Shown: one piece after another, positions 25,536 to 34,239 of the stretch
Position numbering within the stretch: position 1 is the stretch's first letter
Layout of the letters: the number at the start of each line of letters is the position of its first letter
DNA from: Xenorhabdus sp014467285
GTDB taxonomy: Bacteria; Pseudomonadota; Gammaproteobacteria; Enterobacterales; Enterobacteriaceae
DNA: 64,000 nucleotides
Direction: 5' to 3'
Assembly (NCBI RefSeq): GCF_014467285.1
Contig: NZ_NKHR01000009.1
Span: 1 to 64,000 of the forward strand
The notes under the pieces: model-generated
What the model saw: the letters and a program-made list of their open reading frames with translations, nothing else
Database searches by the model: none
Told to the model about the DNA's origin: nothing
Position numbers and translations under genes: made by a program

Positions 25536-27005
25536 ATGCGTTTTTTTGATACTTCTTCTTACCGCATGCCATTGTATCTTTGGGTCACTGGTTATGCTGT
25601 TTTATGGGTAATCGTAACTTATACTCTCGATCCCACCGTTCCTTATGACGCTGTAGAAGCATTAAACTGGGGTATAAATGGGGAATGGGGTTCTCCAAAA
25701 AACCCGTGGCTAGTCGGTGCCATAATGCTCCCGACTATCCATATCAGCAATATCTCTCTCAGCTTTTATTGGTATTTCACCCACTTTGTTGCCATTGCCA
25801 TTGGTATGCTTGGTGTCTGGCAGCTCGCTTTTCGACTAACAGGAAAAATTGTACTGGCATGGCTTGCCATGTTAACGCTGAACCTGTCAGGTATCATCAA
25901 TTTCGATATCATTCCTTATAATGATAATTACCTTTTGGTCATGCTCTGGCCGTGGTCTCTGCTGTTTTTCCTGCGCGCGATTGACGAGCATCCCAAATGG
26001 TGGCTGGCATTTGCGCTCACCACCGGGCTGGCAACGATGGGGAAATATTCTTCACTTGCCATCGTCGGTTCTGTCTTTTTGCTCTCCCTGTTCATACCCA
26101 AAGTGCGCCGCAACTATCGGGAACCGCTGTTTTATCTCGCCCTTGTGCTGTGGTTCGCGCTGGTGTTACCGAACGCCTGGTGGCTGCTGCATAACGACTT
26201 TGCCGCATTTAAATGGGTAGATTCCCAAATTCAGAAAGGATTCAATTTACATACCACTCGCGCAATGTTCTCTGTGTTCTATCCATTGATCATTGTCAGT
26301 GTGATTATTTACCTGTTGGGTGGCCGGATTGGCTGGCCCAAACAGCAGTCTAATGCGCTGGTTAATATCGTTATCCTGCTGCCTTTGCTGATTATTTATG
26401 GCTGGTTCTCCTTCAATCAGGGCGGGCGCATGACTGAGTGGGTACAGCCTTTTATGGTTGTTGCCCCCGCCTTGTTGGTGGGATCAATAACGGTATATCC
26501 CCGCAAATCTCTGCAAGGTACGTTACGGGGATTGGCCGTGTTCGGTGTGTTAGTTTTGATTGGCTATGCCAGTGTAATGATGGCGAATGTCCGTAATGCC
26601 GGGCAAAAATTTGTGGGGATAAAAACGTTTACCAGCCAACTTGATCAACGTTGGAATGAGCTGTACCCAACACCTTTGCGCTATGTTGGCGGAGAATATC
26701 TGCATGAATGGCTAACGTTCTATAGTCACTACCACCCAAAAACGATACAGCCCTGGGAATTAAATAAGGGTGCTCCGCCAAATATCTATAACCGCCATAT
26801 CAAAGAGAACGATATCGTAGAACAGGGGGCATTATTGGTAGGAGAACGAGGCAAGAGCTGTGAAGAAGAAGATTTCCAACATACTCTTCAGGAATGGCCT
26901 GCCTTGACGATTAGCCATAAAGAAGAGTTCTCTTTTCAGGCCCAACCTAGCGCTGAAACACAAACGGTCTGTATTGGTTTTGTCGCACCGAAAAATATTC
27001 AATAA
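25536..27005 (+). CDS. ArnT-type membrane glycosyltransferase (GT39/PMT_2)
   Basis: 489 residues, about 11-12 membrane helices. The first periplasmic loop carries the acidic segment PYDAVEALNWGINGEW (~34-49), the place of the catalytic Asp in PMT/ArnT enzymes, and the FDIIPYNDNYLL segment (~128) fits the family. A soluble C-terminal domain (~370-489) follows. Such enzymes move a sugar from a polyprenyl-phosphate carrier to lipid A or another surface acceptor; donor and acceptor are not known here, and no arn operon is adjacent. It is divergent from yihI. Start uses ATG 25536; the first helix begins ~10 residues in. Confidence 0.8.
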   Translation: MRFFDTSSYRMPLYLWVTGYAVLWVIVTYTLDPTVPYDAVEALNWGINGEWGSPKNPWLVGAIMLPTIHISNISLSFYWYFTHFVAIAIGMLGVWQLAFRLTGKIVLAWLAMLTLNLSGIINFDIIPYNDNYLLVMLWPWSLLFFLRAIDEHPKWWLAFALTTGLATMGKYSSLAIVGSVFLLSLFIPKVRRNYREPLFYLALVLWFALVLPNAWWLLHNDFAAFKWVDSQIQKGFNLHTTRAMFSVFYPLIIVSVIIYLLGGRIGWPKQQSNALVNIVILLPLLIIYGWFSFNQGGRMTEWVQPFMVVAPALLVGSITVYPRKSLQGTLRGLAVFGVLVLIGYASVMMANVRNAGQKFVGIKTFTSQLDQRWNELYPTPLRYVGGEYLHEWLTFYSHYHPKTIQPWELNKGAPPNIYNRHIKENDIVEQGALLVGERGKSCEEEDFQHTLQEWPALTISHKEEFSFQAQPSAETQTVCIGFVAPKNIQ

Positions 27006-27789
27006 CCATCCAACAAAAACAGCCTGACAATATTCATGTCAGGCTCGAGCCTGTCGATAAAACGTATTCGTCTGGCCTGACCAAAAAGCATAACAAGCCC
27101 CCCTCCCTTGAGAAGATGCCAATAATAAACATCAAGAGTAACAGTGTATACATTAAATAAAGTGTTACAGGCGATGTTAGACAGTGTTTTCAGCAGGTAA
27201 TGATGCTTGTTGTTTAACACAAAAGGTTAATACAAATGAACCTAACAAAATAAAAGTTGGTTTTTTCATATTCATATTTTTTATCCTATATAAATATCAT
27301 CAAGCATACTTTGCTAACTAGGTAAATAGAATTCAACGAAAAACTCTTATTTAAGAAGATAAAAACAGAAATTAAACTTATAAAGCAAACTTTCAAAAAA
27401 CAAATAATATAAATAAAGCTTGTCATTAAATATCGTTGCACATTCATTTAAAGTTCATTTAACACATTTTAAAGAAGCCAGTGTAATATCATTAAGTGAA
27501 GAAATTTTTCACACAGAAAATTATCTAAAACCATTAAACCCCATTTATTAAAAATAACTTCCATAGAAAGAAAACTCATTAAAAAAATTATCAAAATGAA
27601 CATTAGAGCTACAACAAAATAATACAACATTACCTTATGTACTTATTAGGGATGATAAAAGTGGAAGTGATACCAATGGCGGCCTTGGCAGCAACGGAAG
27701 TGGCAATGGAACAGGAAATGGAAAGGCAGTGGAAACGGATATGGGAAAAATACCAAAAATCACGATACATCTTATAGAGAGAAACAAAA
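27006..27789. other. AT-rich gap before the glycine-rich protein cluster
   Basis: No long gene. It holds a possible 32-codon secreted peptide (27177-27275, minus) and a glycine-rich remnant (27600-27793, plus), both listed separately. The rest is very AT-rich with no recognisable site. Confidence 0.5.
27177..27275 (-). CDS. possible 32-residue secreted peptide
   Basis: ATG AAT ATG at 27275 opens a frame with a signal-peptide look: MKKPTFILLGSFVLTF, then Cys and a short polar tail ending PAENTV. A weak AGGAT lies upstream. It may be a decayed start of another small secreted protein like those at 27790 and 28186. Too short to be sure. Confidence 0.3.
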   Translation of the reverse strand: MNMKKPTFILLGSFVLTFCVKQQASLPAENTV

Positions 27790-27793
27790 ATGA
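27600..27793 (+). pseudogene. glycine-rich protein remnant
   Basis: An open frame without a usable start reads RDDKSGSDTNGGLGSNG and GNGTGNGK; after a one-base shift at AAAGG (near 27723) it continues GSGNGYGKNTKNHDTS to a TGA at 27791-27793 that overlaps the ATG of the next gene (ATGA). It looks like the tail of a lost glycine-rich gene that was translationally coupled to the next one. Confidence 0.45.
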
Positions 27794-28167
27794 AACTAAA
27801 TAAAATAGTTATAGCTGCATCTATACTAAGTTTTCCTTTTTTATCAATACATGCTAAGTCTGAAAGTGATCCCGTTATAAAAACAAAAATGACAAAAGTA
27901 ACTGATTGTGATCGATTAAATGGAAGACCTGGTCAAAATGGCAAAAACGGAATCCCTAATAGCGATTGCCCCAATGGAGGCAACGGTGGGAATGGAAAAC
28001 TTCCAGGGCAATCAGGTGGTAACGGTGGTAATGGCGCAGCAGGTGGTAATGGCGGTAATGGCGGTAACGGTGCAAAAGGAGGCGGTAAAGGCGGAGATGG
28101 TGGTAATGGTGGTAGTGATGGCGGTAATGGTGGTAAAGGCGGAGATGGTGGAGATGGTGACTCTTGA
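27790..28167 (+). CDS. secreted glycine-rich (GGNGG-repeat) protein
   Basis: 125 residues. Residues 1-22 form a signal peptide (KIVIAASILSFPFLSIHA), followed by a short polar stretch with two cysteines (TDCDR, NSDCPNG, ~40 and ~59) that could form a disulphide, then ~65 residues of G-G-N-G/G-G-D-G repeats. The repeats resemble glycine-rich cell-wall or PGRS-like low-complexity regions, and could form polyglycine-II-type or collagen-like structure. No membrane anchor. The neighbouring genes encode similar but broken proteins, so this is the only intact member. Function unknown; composition makes database matches unreliable. Confidence 0.7.
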   Translation: MKLNKIVIAASILSFPFLSIHAKSESDPVIKTKMTKVTDCDRLNGRPGQNGKNGIPNSDCPNGGNGGNGKLPGQSGGNGGNGAAGGNGGNGGNGAKGGGKGGDGGNGGSDGGNGGKGGDGGDGDS

Positions 28168-28185
28168 AGTGAGGGCTGAAGCACT

Positions 28186-28381
28186 ATGAACAATCTAAAA
28201 TTATTATTTTTTTATTCTAATATCATTAGCTACTTCAGAAGCGTCAGCTTCAACAGCGTCACTAGTGAAACATATTTCCCATAATAATGACTATCTCCTC
28301 GTTTCAAATGATAGCAAAGACGGTAATGGAGGAGAAGGTGGTAACGGTGGGCATGATGGACACCGTGGTAAGGATGGATAA
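28186..28381 (+). pseudogene. second secreted glycine-rich protein, shifted at a T7 run
   Basis: ATG 28186 starts MNNLKLLFF, then a run of seven Ts (28207-28213) puts the frame out. With six Ts the frame reads on as ILISLATSEASA (a complete signal peptide with A-S-A cleavage site), then a polar linker and GNGGEGGNGGHDGHRGKDG to TAA 28379-28381, giving 64 residues. The rest of the frame is clean, which argues for a very recent shift, slippage-based switching, or a read error rather than old decay. Confidence 0.6.
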
Positions 28382-28395
28382 TTGTATTTTAAATA

Positions 28396-28422
28396 GAAAT
28401 CCCGTATTAATGACGGGATTTC
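28396..28422. terminator. bidirectional terminator between glycine-rich cluster and adeP
   Basis: GAAATCCCGT-ATTAATG-ACGGGATTTC, a 10-bp perfect stem between convergent genes, with T-rich flanks on the plus-strand side. Confidence 0.75.
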
Positions 28423-28435
28423 ATCTCAATCGTGT

Positions 28436-29773
28436 TTAGTGTGCATCCACAAACACCATTTTCAAGACAAACAGTAGCGTCACAACAATGACGCACGGGC
28501 TAATCTCACGCCATTTACCTGTCCCTAACTTCATGGCGCAGTAGGCGATAAAACCCAATGCGATGCCTTCAGTAATAGAGAAACTAAATGGCATCATCAC
28601 GGCGGTAATAAATGCAGGTACGGATTCAGTCAGGTCATTCCATTTAACCCGTGTCAGGCTGGAAGTCATCAAAACACCGACATAAACCAACGCTCCCGCT
28701 GTGGCATAGGCAGGCACCATACTCGCTAATGGAGAGATAAACATCACCAGCAGGAATAAGATACCGACAACAATCGCTGTCAGGCCGGTACGACCACCAA
28801 CAGAAACCCCAGAGGAGCTTTCAATATAGGCTGTCACCGAGGAAGTTCCAATGTAAGAACCCGCTACCGAACTGATACTGTCCACATATAAGGCTTGTTT
28901 CATGCGCGGGAATTTGCCGCTGCTGTCCGCAATGCCTGCTTTATCCGTCACACCAATCAGTGTGCCGGAAGAGTCAAACAGGTTAACCAACATAAACGAG
29001 AAGATAACGCCCGCTAAAGCGATATCTAAAGCCCCTTTCACATCGACGTTACCCACCACGCTCATCACACTGGGTGGCAGGTCAAAAATTCCATGATATT
29101 CGACATGCCCCATCATAAAGCCGATGCCGGTTGTCACGACAATAGAAACCAGCACCGCGGCATGAAAATTACGTGCCGCTAAAATGGCGATGATGAAAAA
29201 GCCCAATGTCCCCAACAGGACGTTATGGGAAGCAAAATTGCCAATGGAAACGATCGTGTCGGGATTTGGCACGATAATGCCCGCATTTTTCAGCCCCATC
29301 ATTGCAATAAAAAGGCCAATCCCACTGGTAATTCCCACTCGCAGGCTTAATGGAATATTGGCGATCATCCAGTAACGCACACGGAAGATAGTTAAAATCA
29401 ACAATCCCACTGCACCCCAGAAAATCGCGCCCATTGCAACCTGCCATGAAATCCCCATCGCGCCAACCACGACAAAGGCAAAAAATGCGTTCAGCCCCAT
29501 CGCGGGAGCAACAGCAACGGGTAAGTTCGCCATCAACCCCATCATAATGCTGCCAACTGCGGCAATTAAGCAGGTAGTGACGAATACCGCCTTAATATCC
29601 ATCCCGGCCACGGCCAAAATTTGTGGGTTCACAAAGACGATATAAACCATGGTCAAGAAAGTCGTCAGCCCGGCGATCATTTCAGTACGAACTGTCGTGC
29701 CATGTTCCTCTAATTTAAACACTCGCTGAAGCAAGCCCTGACGATTCGCAGAGCCAGAAGTTATTGTGCTCAT
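28436..29773 (-). CDS. adeP: adenine permease, NCS2 (AzgA) family
   Basis: 445 residues, about 12-14 membrane helices. Near-collinear with E. coli AdeP (PurP/YjcD): FKLEEHGTTVRTEMIAGLTT at the N-terminus, MGLNAFFAF (helix 3), NLFDSSGTLIGVTDKAG with the conserved transport motif (~263), and the TSSVTAYIESSSGVSVGGRTG segment (~315). It imports adenine with protons across the inner membrane. YicO is a close homologue, so the exact ortholog within the pair is not certain. A PurR box about 85 bp upstream suggests purine repression. Confidence 0.9.
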   Translation of the reverse strand: MSTITSGSANRQGLLQRVFKLEEHGTTVRTEMIAGLTTFLTMVYIVFVNPQILAVAGMDIKAVFVTTCLIAAVGSIMMGLMANLPVAVAPAMGLNAFFAFVVVGAMGISWQVAMGAIFWGAVGLLILTIFRVRYWMIANIPLSLRVGITSGIGLFIAMMGLKNAGIIVPNPDTIVSIGNFASHNVLLGTLGFFIIAILAARNFHAAVLVSIVVTTGIGFMMGHVEYHGIFDLPPSVMSVVGNVDVKGALDIALAGVIFSFMLVNLFDSSGTLIGVTDKAGIADSSGKFPRMKQALYVDSISSVAGSYIGTSSVTAYIESSSGVSVGGRTGLTAIVVGILFLLVMFISPLASMVPAYATAGALVYVGVLMTSSLTRVKWNDLTESVPAFITAVMMPFSFSITEGIALGFIAYCAMKLGTGKWREISPCVIVVTLLFVLKMVFVDAH

Positions 29774-29856
29774 GTAATGTTGTTTCCCAAAAAAACGAAG
29801 TTTTCGACTTATCCTACAGGAAACATATATAAATCGTTACCCTGAAACGAGGAAAA

Positions 29857-29872
29857 AAGAAAACGTTTGCGG
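29857..29872. promoter_or_regulatory. PurR box upstream of adeP
   Basis: AAGAAAACGTTTGCGG matches ACGCAAACGTTTGCGT at 13 of 16 positions including the central AAACGTTTGCG. It lies 84 bp upstream of the adeP start codon. Confidence 0.6.
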
Positions 29873-30043
29873 CATGACTAATCAACAAGTTAAGTAACAT
29901 TATGATTCTTGAGGAGATTAATTAGATGGCGATATTTTATTCGTTATGATTTTTCTTTAACTTATCCCAAAAGAAAACAATACAATGCGTTAGAGCCTAC
30001 CCAAGTAGGCCCTTATGTATTTAAAGTTTGATGAAACAGATTA

Positions 30044-30619
30044 TTAATCTTTGTCAGATACTGAGTTTTCAGAAGAAACTTTGGATGGCAGAGAAGCAAG
30101 AATATCATTGAAGATATCTTTCCATTCATCTTCTCCGATATCCATTAAGCCGAAGAAACGTAGGACAAAAGCGCCCTCTGTCGCTAAAAAGGCTAAACGT
30201 GCCTGACGGCCTTCTTCAGTCGTCGTATCCAAACCCGCAAGGCGTTCGCGATACCAAATTTGGGTTGATTTGAGATGCTCAGGCGTTTGTTGTAACGCTG
30301 CCAGTAATCCAGCGGCTTTTGCCGTCGAGGCTTCATCAGATCGCATAGTCGCCTCAATGTGTGCATGCACTGCGGTTAACGGTTGAGGATGATCGCCTGC
30401 CATTTCATGGAATTGTTCATCATAACTCGCTCCCCAACGCTCAAACATCGCATCAATAAGATTATCCTTTGTACTAAAACTGTATTGCACCCCACCTTTA
30501 GTAATACCGACGGCCTTTGCCAGTGCATCAATGGTAAGAGCCGCAGCGCCGTGTGTTGTAACAATTTGCTCTGCTGCATCCAACAAAGCTTCTCGATCAA
30601 TTTTCTTGCGTCGTCCCAT
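30044..30619 (-). CDS. smvR: TetR-family repressor, SmvR-like
   Basis: 191 residues. N-terminal TetR helix-turn-helix (~5-52; REALLDAAEQIVTTHGAAAL, AKAVGITKGGVQYSFSTKDNL), then a variable ligand-binding helical domain. It is divergent from an SmvA-type exporter with a palindrome between them, the arrangement of smvR/smvA in Enterobacteriaceae, where SmvR represses smvA and loss of SmvR raises tolerance to cationic biocides. The gene name is inferred from context and likeness; ligand unknown. Confidence 0.75.
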   Translation of the reverse strand: MGRRKKIDREALLDAAEQIVTTHGAAALTIDALAKAVGITKGGVQYSFSTKDNLIDAMFERWGASYDEQFHEMAGDHPQPLTAVHAHIEATMRSDEASTAKAAGLLAALQQTPEHLKSTQIWYRERLAGLDTTTEEGRQARLAFLATEGAFVLRFFGLMDIGEDEWKDIFNDILASLPSKVSSENSVSDKD

Positions 30620-30636
30620 TCCTCCCCCTTTTAATT

Positions 30637-30652
30637 AAATACGTATGTATTT
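30637..30652. promoter_or_regulatory. SmvR operator candidate
   Basis: AAATAC-GTAT-GTATTT, perfect 6-bp arms, lies 17 bp upstream of smvR and 68 bp upstream of smvA, where a TetR dimer could repress both. Confidence 0.6.
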
Positions 30653-30719
30653 ATAATGACCGACAACAATTTCGTCAAGGTTTGGCAGGTTATTGTCCTC
30701 GAATCACGTTGGTGAGTTT

Positions 30720-32201
30720 ATGAGATCAAATATTCGCTGGCTCGTGCTAGCCATCATTTCCAGTGCGCTTTTCCTCGTTGTTATTGATATGACCGTTCTC
30801 TATACGGCCTTACCACGGCTGACACATGACTTACGTGCTTCTGCCTCTGAGAAGTTGTGGATCATGAATGCCTATACCTTAACGATTGCTGGCCTGCTTC
30901 CCGCGATGGGAGCATTGAGTGATCGTTTTGGAGCTAAAAAACTCTTTACCAGCGGGTTAGCGATTTTCGGCCTCGCATCGCTGATGGCCGCATTTTCCCC
31001 TAATCCGGATACGCTGATTGCAGCCCGTGTCGTGCTTGCCTTTGGCGCTGCCATGATGATGCCGGCGACACTCGCGATAGTCCGCCAGGCATTTGAAGAT
31101 CCCAACGAACGGGCACTTGCCATCGGCATTTGGTCTGCCGTCGCTTCCGGTGGCGCGGCACTTGGCCCTGTCATCGGCGGGTTGCTGCTCGAATATTATT
31201 GGTGGGGATCCGTCTTTCTTATCAATGTTCCGATCGTTCTCATCGCACTTGGTTTCGCTCTGGTTGTCATTGCAAAAAGCCGGCGCAATCCAGAGCATAC
31301 TTTCGACTTACTTGCTTCCGTGCAAATCATGATCGGCTTAGTTAGCATTACCTATGCCATCAAGGAAATCAGTAAACCAGCCCCGTCACTGGCAACTGCG
31401 TTAGCCGTCGGCGCTATCGGGCTTATTTTTACTACTATTTTTATTCGCCGGCAGCTAAATTCATCCACTCCCATGATCGACTTCAAGCTTTTCAGCAATC
31501 GTGCTTTTACTGCGGGAGTCATCGCAGCCTTTGTTTCCACGGCGGCATTGGTTGGTACGGAGCTTGCGGTCAGCCAGCGTTTTCAACTCGCTATGGGATT
31601 TTCTCCCCTGCAAGCAGGGCTATTTATTTTACCTATTCCTATCGCTTCTTTTATTGCTGGCCCCCTGGCAGGGCTTGCTATACCAAAATGGGGTTCCGGG
31701 CGAATCATGTGGCTTTCTCTCGCCCTCGCCGGGCTTGGTTCCTTTGGCTATATCATCAGTTTACAGTCTGGTATGTTCGTGCAAATTGTTGCATTTAGCG
31801 TGATTGGATTTGGTATCGGCGCCGCAATGACAGCCGCTTCTACCTCCATCATGCTCAATGCGCCAGAAGACAACGCGGGCACCGCCGCCTCTATTGAAGA
31901 AGTCGCCTACGAATTAGGAAGCTTACTCGGAATCGCTGTTCTCGGCAGCCTGATGGTGGCAGTTTATTCTGCATCGTTCACCTTTCCGGCTGATATGGGA
32001 CTCTCGGATCTCGCACGAAACAGCATTGATGAAGCCATTATCGCCGCAGAAGGGTTACAAGGAGACGCAGCTTCATCGCTGCTCCATGCAGCAAAACAGG
32101 CTTTCAATCACTCATTTCTGTCAGTGCTGATTGCTGCGGGAACATTAATGTTATTGACTGCTGCGGTAATTGCGATGCCCAGAAGAAATAAACGCCATTA
32201 A
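30720..32201 (+). CDS. smvA: MFS multidrug exporter, SmvA-like (DHA2, 14 helices)
   Basis: 493 residues with 14 predicted membrane helices. Motif A GALSDRFGAKKLF (~71), the DHA2 motif C region GGAALGPVIGGLLL (~149), and the start RWLVLAIISSALFLVVIDMTVLYTALP resemble SmvA/QacA antiporters that export quaternary ammonium and other cationic compounds using the proton gradient; the acid in DMT of helix 1 is conserved. ATG 30720 with GGTGAG just upstream is preferred to the TTG at 30693. Confidence 0.85.
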   Translation: MRSNIRWLVLAIISSALFLVVIDMTVLYTALPRLTHDLRASASEKLWIMNAYTLTIAGLLPAMGALSDRFGAKKLFTSGLAIFGLASLMAAFSPNPDTLIAARVVLAFGAAMMMPATLAIVRQAFEDPNERALAIGIWSAVASGGAALGPVIGGLLLEYYWWGSVFLINVPIVLIALGFALVVIAKSRRNPEHTFDLLASVQIMIGLVSITYAIKEISKPAPSLATALAVGAIGLIFTTIFIRRQLNSSTPMIDFKLFSNRAFTAGVIAAFVSTAALVGTELAVSQRFQLAMGFSPLQAGLFILPIPIASFIAGPLAGLAIPKWGSGRIMWLSLALAGLGSFGYIISLQSGMFVQIVAFSVIGFGIGAAMTAASTSIMLNAPEDNAGTAASIEEVAYELGSLLGIAVLGSLMVAVYSASFTFPADMGLSDLARNSIDEAIIAAEGLQGDAASSLLHAAKQAFNHSFLSVLIAAGTLMLLTAAVIAMPRRNKRH

Positions 32202-32563
32202 TAAGTTGGTCAATTAGCAACCATAAGAGGTACGTGTAAGGCGGCTCACAATAACTGCAAGTGAAGCTTATATCTCTGAGCTGGACGATTGGATCAGTCT
32301 GTTATGGGTGGCCGTTTGAGATTGACCCTCACAGGTCGCTCTTACGGGTTTCCCGTGGCTACGTTGTTCCCGGCGCTTTGCACATTAAAATTACTCTCAA
32401 CGCATAGCCGGGTAGGGAACTACTGGTGAGACAGCAGTTTTCTTCGTACTGATTACGACTTATTGGCTGAAACAATCACAGGAACAGCCTTGTGTCGCAC
32501 CACAAATTTATGTACAGGGTTGTCCTTCTTACTACAGGTACGAGCCACCATGCTCTGTACCTC
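32202..32563. other. GC-richer orphan stretch, probable mobile-element relic
   Basis: This 362-bp gap differs from the AT-rich sequence on its right. It contains hairpins (ACGGG-TTT-CCCGT at about 32337-32350) and on the minus strand a frame of about 38 codons reading RREQRSHGKPVRATCEGQS. Its structure is reminiscent of the 3' end of an IS200/IS605-type tnpB element, but I cannot confirm this by eye. No intact gene is present. Confidence 0.3.
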
Positions 32564-33757
32564 TTATTTATTTCTAATCATTTTATGCCAAGCCAAAAAG
32601 CAGTGTAATTCTCTGAGATGCTGACAGTAATACTCTGTATTTAACATAAAGAATATCAGTAAGAAATCAAAAGCAATAATGCCTAAAGAAATATTACTGT
32701 AATCCAGCATACCCACAATAAATTTCAGACCCACCAATAACGCAAAAATAGCGATAAAAAGATAACGAGCCAAAGCTAATATCTTAAAACCCAATGTCAC
32801 TCCGCGATGTGTCAGCAAGATGGGTAAAGAAGCAAAGACAATTGCGGCTCCGACTACTAAAAATAAGATAGGCAGATCATCTCTGTTATCAAAGTTAGAA
32901 AACAACATAAATGTTGCCATAACATAAGCTTTCGTCAATAAAATAGTCATTAATAATGTCATCAATAACGCTTTTTTTGGAATACCGAAATCCAACAGAT
33001 GCTGATATTTATTCACTCTTTTTTCTGCCAGTAAAGTAAGATCTTTTTTCTCCACACGTTGGTTAAGCTCATAACTGATTTTGAGTGTGTTATTGAGATT
33101 TGTGTTTAACACACTATATTGCCAGAATAACGTGAATATATTTTTCTTTTTAGTCGCAGTATTTTCTTCAATAACATCAGAACCATTCTCTATCTGTTCC
33201 CGCAAGATATGGTTTGTCGTTTTAAACCACAAAATTTCAGTCATAGCCTGAGAGAAAGCCATACTGTTAATGATCACACGATTCGAAAAAAAATTGAAAA
33301 AGACAATGGTGAGCAAATACCATTCGTGGTGCATATAATAGACAAAATAATCAAGTGCAAGAATGGCGAACGCAAAGATAATACTGAGGGTATTCAGTAT
33401 ATTCAGGGCTCTTAAAGCTGCAATATTTCCTCTGTAAGTATAAAATGCTAATAAAGAGATCACCGAAATAATAAACATATTGCAGGAACGTTGGAAACCG
33501 GCAACATCAGAAGAAAAATAAAAACCATAAAAAACAATAACCAATATGATATAAGAAACAAATATCAGTATAGGAAACAAAGCCAGTAATATACTTTCTT
33601 CAGAAGAGCGATTGATGGCTGTTTTATCTTTAAGCCTGACGATATCAGGTTCTTCAAACAAAGAAGAATCACTATTTTTGATCCTGTTATCAATATTTTT
33701 ATACTGAATCAAGATATTTCTGAATTGATTGTTCGTTAATATATACATTACATTCAT
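32564..33757 (-). CDS. polytopic membrane protein of unknown function
   Basis: 397 residues, not recognised. A polar N-terminus (~1-52) precedes about eight membrane helices: ~56-81, 93-108, 117-142, 146-163, then a cytosolic, helical segment (~165-255, with NGSDVIEENTATKKK) and helices at ~263-287, 293-315, 325-350 and 355-372. Composition is AT-driven (many Ile, Asn, Lys). It starts 21 bp downstream of the Hcp-membrane fusion gene on the same strand, so the two are probably co-transcribed. By analogy with hcp-linked effector/immunity cassettes it could be an immunity protein to a membrane-acting toxin, but this is conjecture. Confidence 0.65.
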   Translation of the reverse strand: MNVMYILTNNQFRNILIQYKNIDNRIKNSDSSLFEEPDIVRLKDKTAINRSSEESILLALFPILIFVSYIILVIVFYGFYFSSDVAGFQRSCNMFIISVISLLAFYTYRGNIAALRALNILNTLSIIFAFAILALDYFVYYMHHEWYLLTIVFFNFFSNRVIINSMAFSQAMTEILWFKTTNHILREQIENGSDVIEENTATKKKNIFTLFWQYSVLNTNLNNTLKISYELNQRVEKKDLTLLAEKRVNKYQHLLDFGIPKKALLMTLLMTILLTKAYVMATFMLFSNFDNRDDLPILFLVVGAAIVFASLPILLTHRGVTLGFKILALARYLFIAIFALLVGLKFIVGMLDYSNISLGIIAFDFLLIFFMLNTEYYCQHLRELHCFLAWHKMIRNK

Positions 33758-33778
33758 ATTTATTTTTCCAAACCAGAG

Positions 33779-33982
33779 CTATTTATAGAATAAAATCATT
33801 GAAAATGATAACAAAAAGTTAAGGATAATAATTACAAAAAAAGCACACAAATAAAATTCAATGATTAAATTGTAATACAAATATTTGATAAATTTATTAC
33901 CTATAGAATCCAGTGTAGAACATCCTTGAGAAATCAGCCCTTGAAGCTTTCCTTTTATTGTTACGTAAATAGAATTAGCCAT
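33779..33982 (-). CDS. Hcp N-terminus fused to a membrane helix
   Basis: 67 residues. Residues 1-30 (MANSIYVTIKGKLQGLIS, then GCSTLDSIGNK) match the first strands of enterobacterial Hcp, the type VI secretion tube protein (about 160 aa). From residue ~31 the Hcp sequence stops and is replaced by a hydrophobic stretch (~38-64) predicted to span the membrane, ending FYK. AAGGATT lies upstream of the ATG, so it has an intact start. It cannot form an Hcp ring. Either it is an hcp remnant created by recombination into a membrane gene, or a designed use of the hcp start region. No other T6SS gene is in the window. Confidence 0.6.
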   Translation of the reverse strand: MANSIYVTIKGKLQGLISQGCSTLDSIGNKFIKYLYYNLIIEFYLCAFFVIIILNFLLSFSMILFYK

Positions 33983-34170
33983 ATTATGTTAATCCTTCGT
34001 CATTATTATCTTGCATTGCACCGTATCGTTATAGCAGAAAATTTAACCCAAAAATACCGATAAAATCCTAAAAACAAATCAATCACCTAATTAAAAACAT
34101 ATCACTTCAATAAGAAAAATAGCGGCCTAGCAAATAAAATAATCTCGAAATTTTTAGCTTAATATAAAAA

Positions 34171-34197
34171 AATTCCCTACCGTCTCAGCAGGGAATT
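34171..34197 (-). terminator. terminator of the amino-acid ABC transporter operon
   Basis: AATTCCCT, an 11-base loop, AGGGAATT, followed on the minus strand by a run of seven Ts. It is 40 bp past the end of the second permease gene. Confidence 0.75.
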
Positions 34198-34239
34198 AAT
34201 ATAACAGCGAAAATATCTGCCAGGTATCAGATATTAACT

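Noticed and set aside
27933..28193. Proline-rich minus-strand frame (PPLPPLPP)
   Set aside because: It is the exact antisense of the glycine-repeat gene; Gly codons read as Pro on the other strand.
27640..28381. Glycine repeats as a CRISPR or tandem DNA repeat array
   Set aside because: Repeats are short, coding and irregular with no unique spacers; they reflect GGN codons.
29995..30010. GCCTAC-CCAA-GTAGGC hairpin between adeP and smvR
   Set aside because: The stem is 6 bp and lacks a T run on the smvR side; not a convincing terminator.
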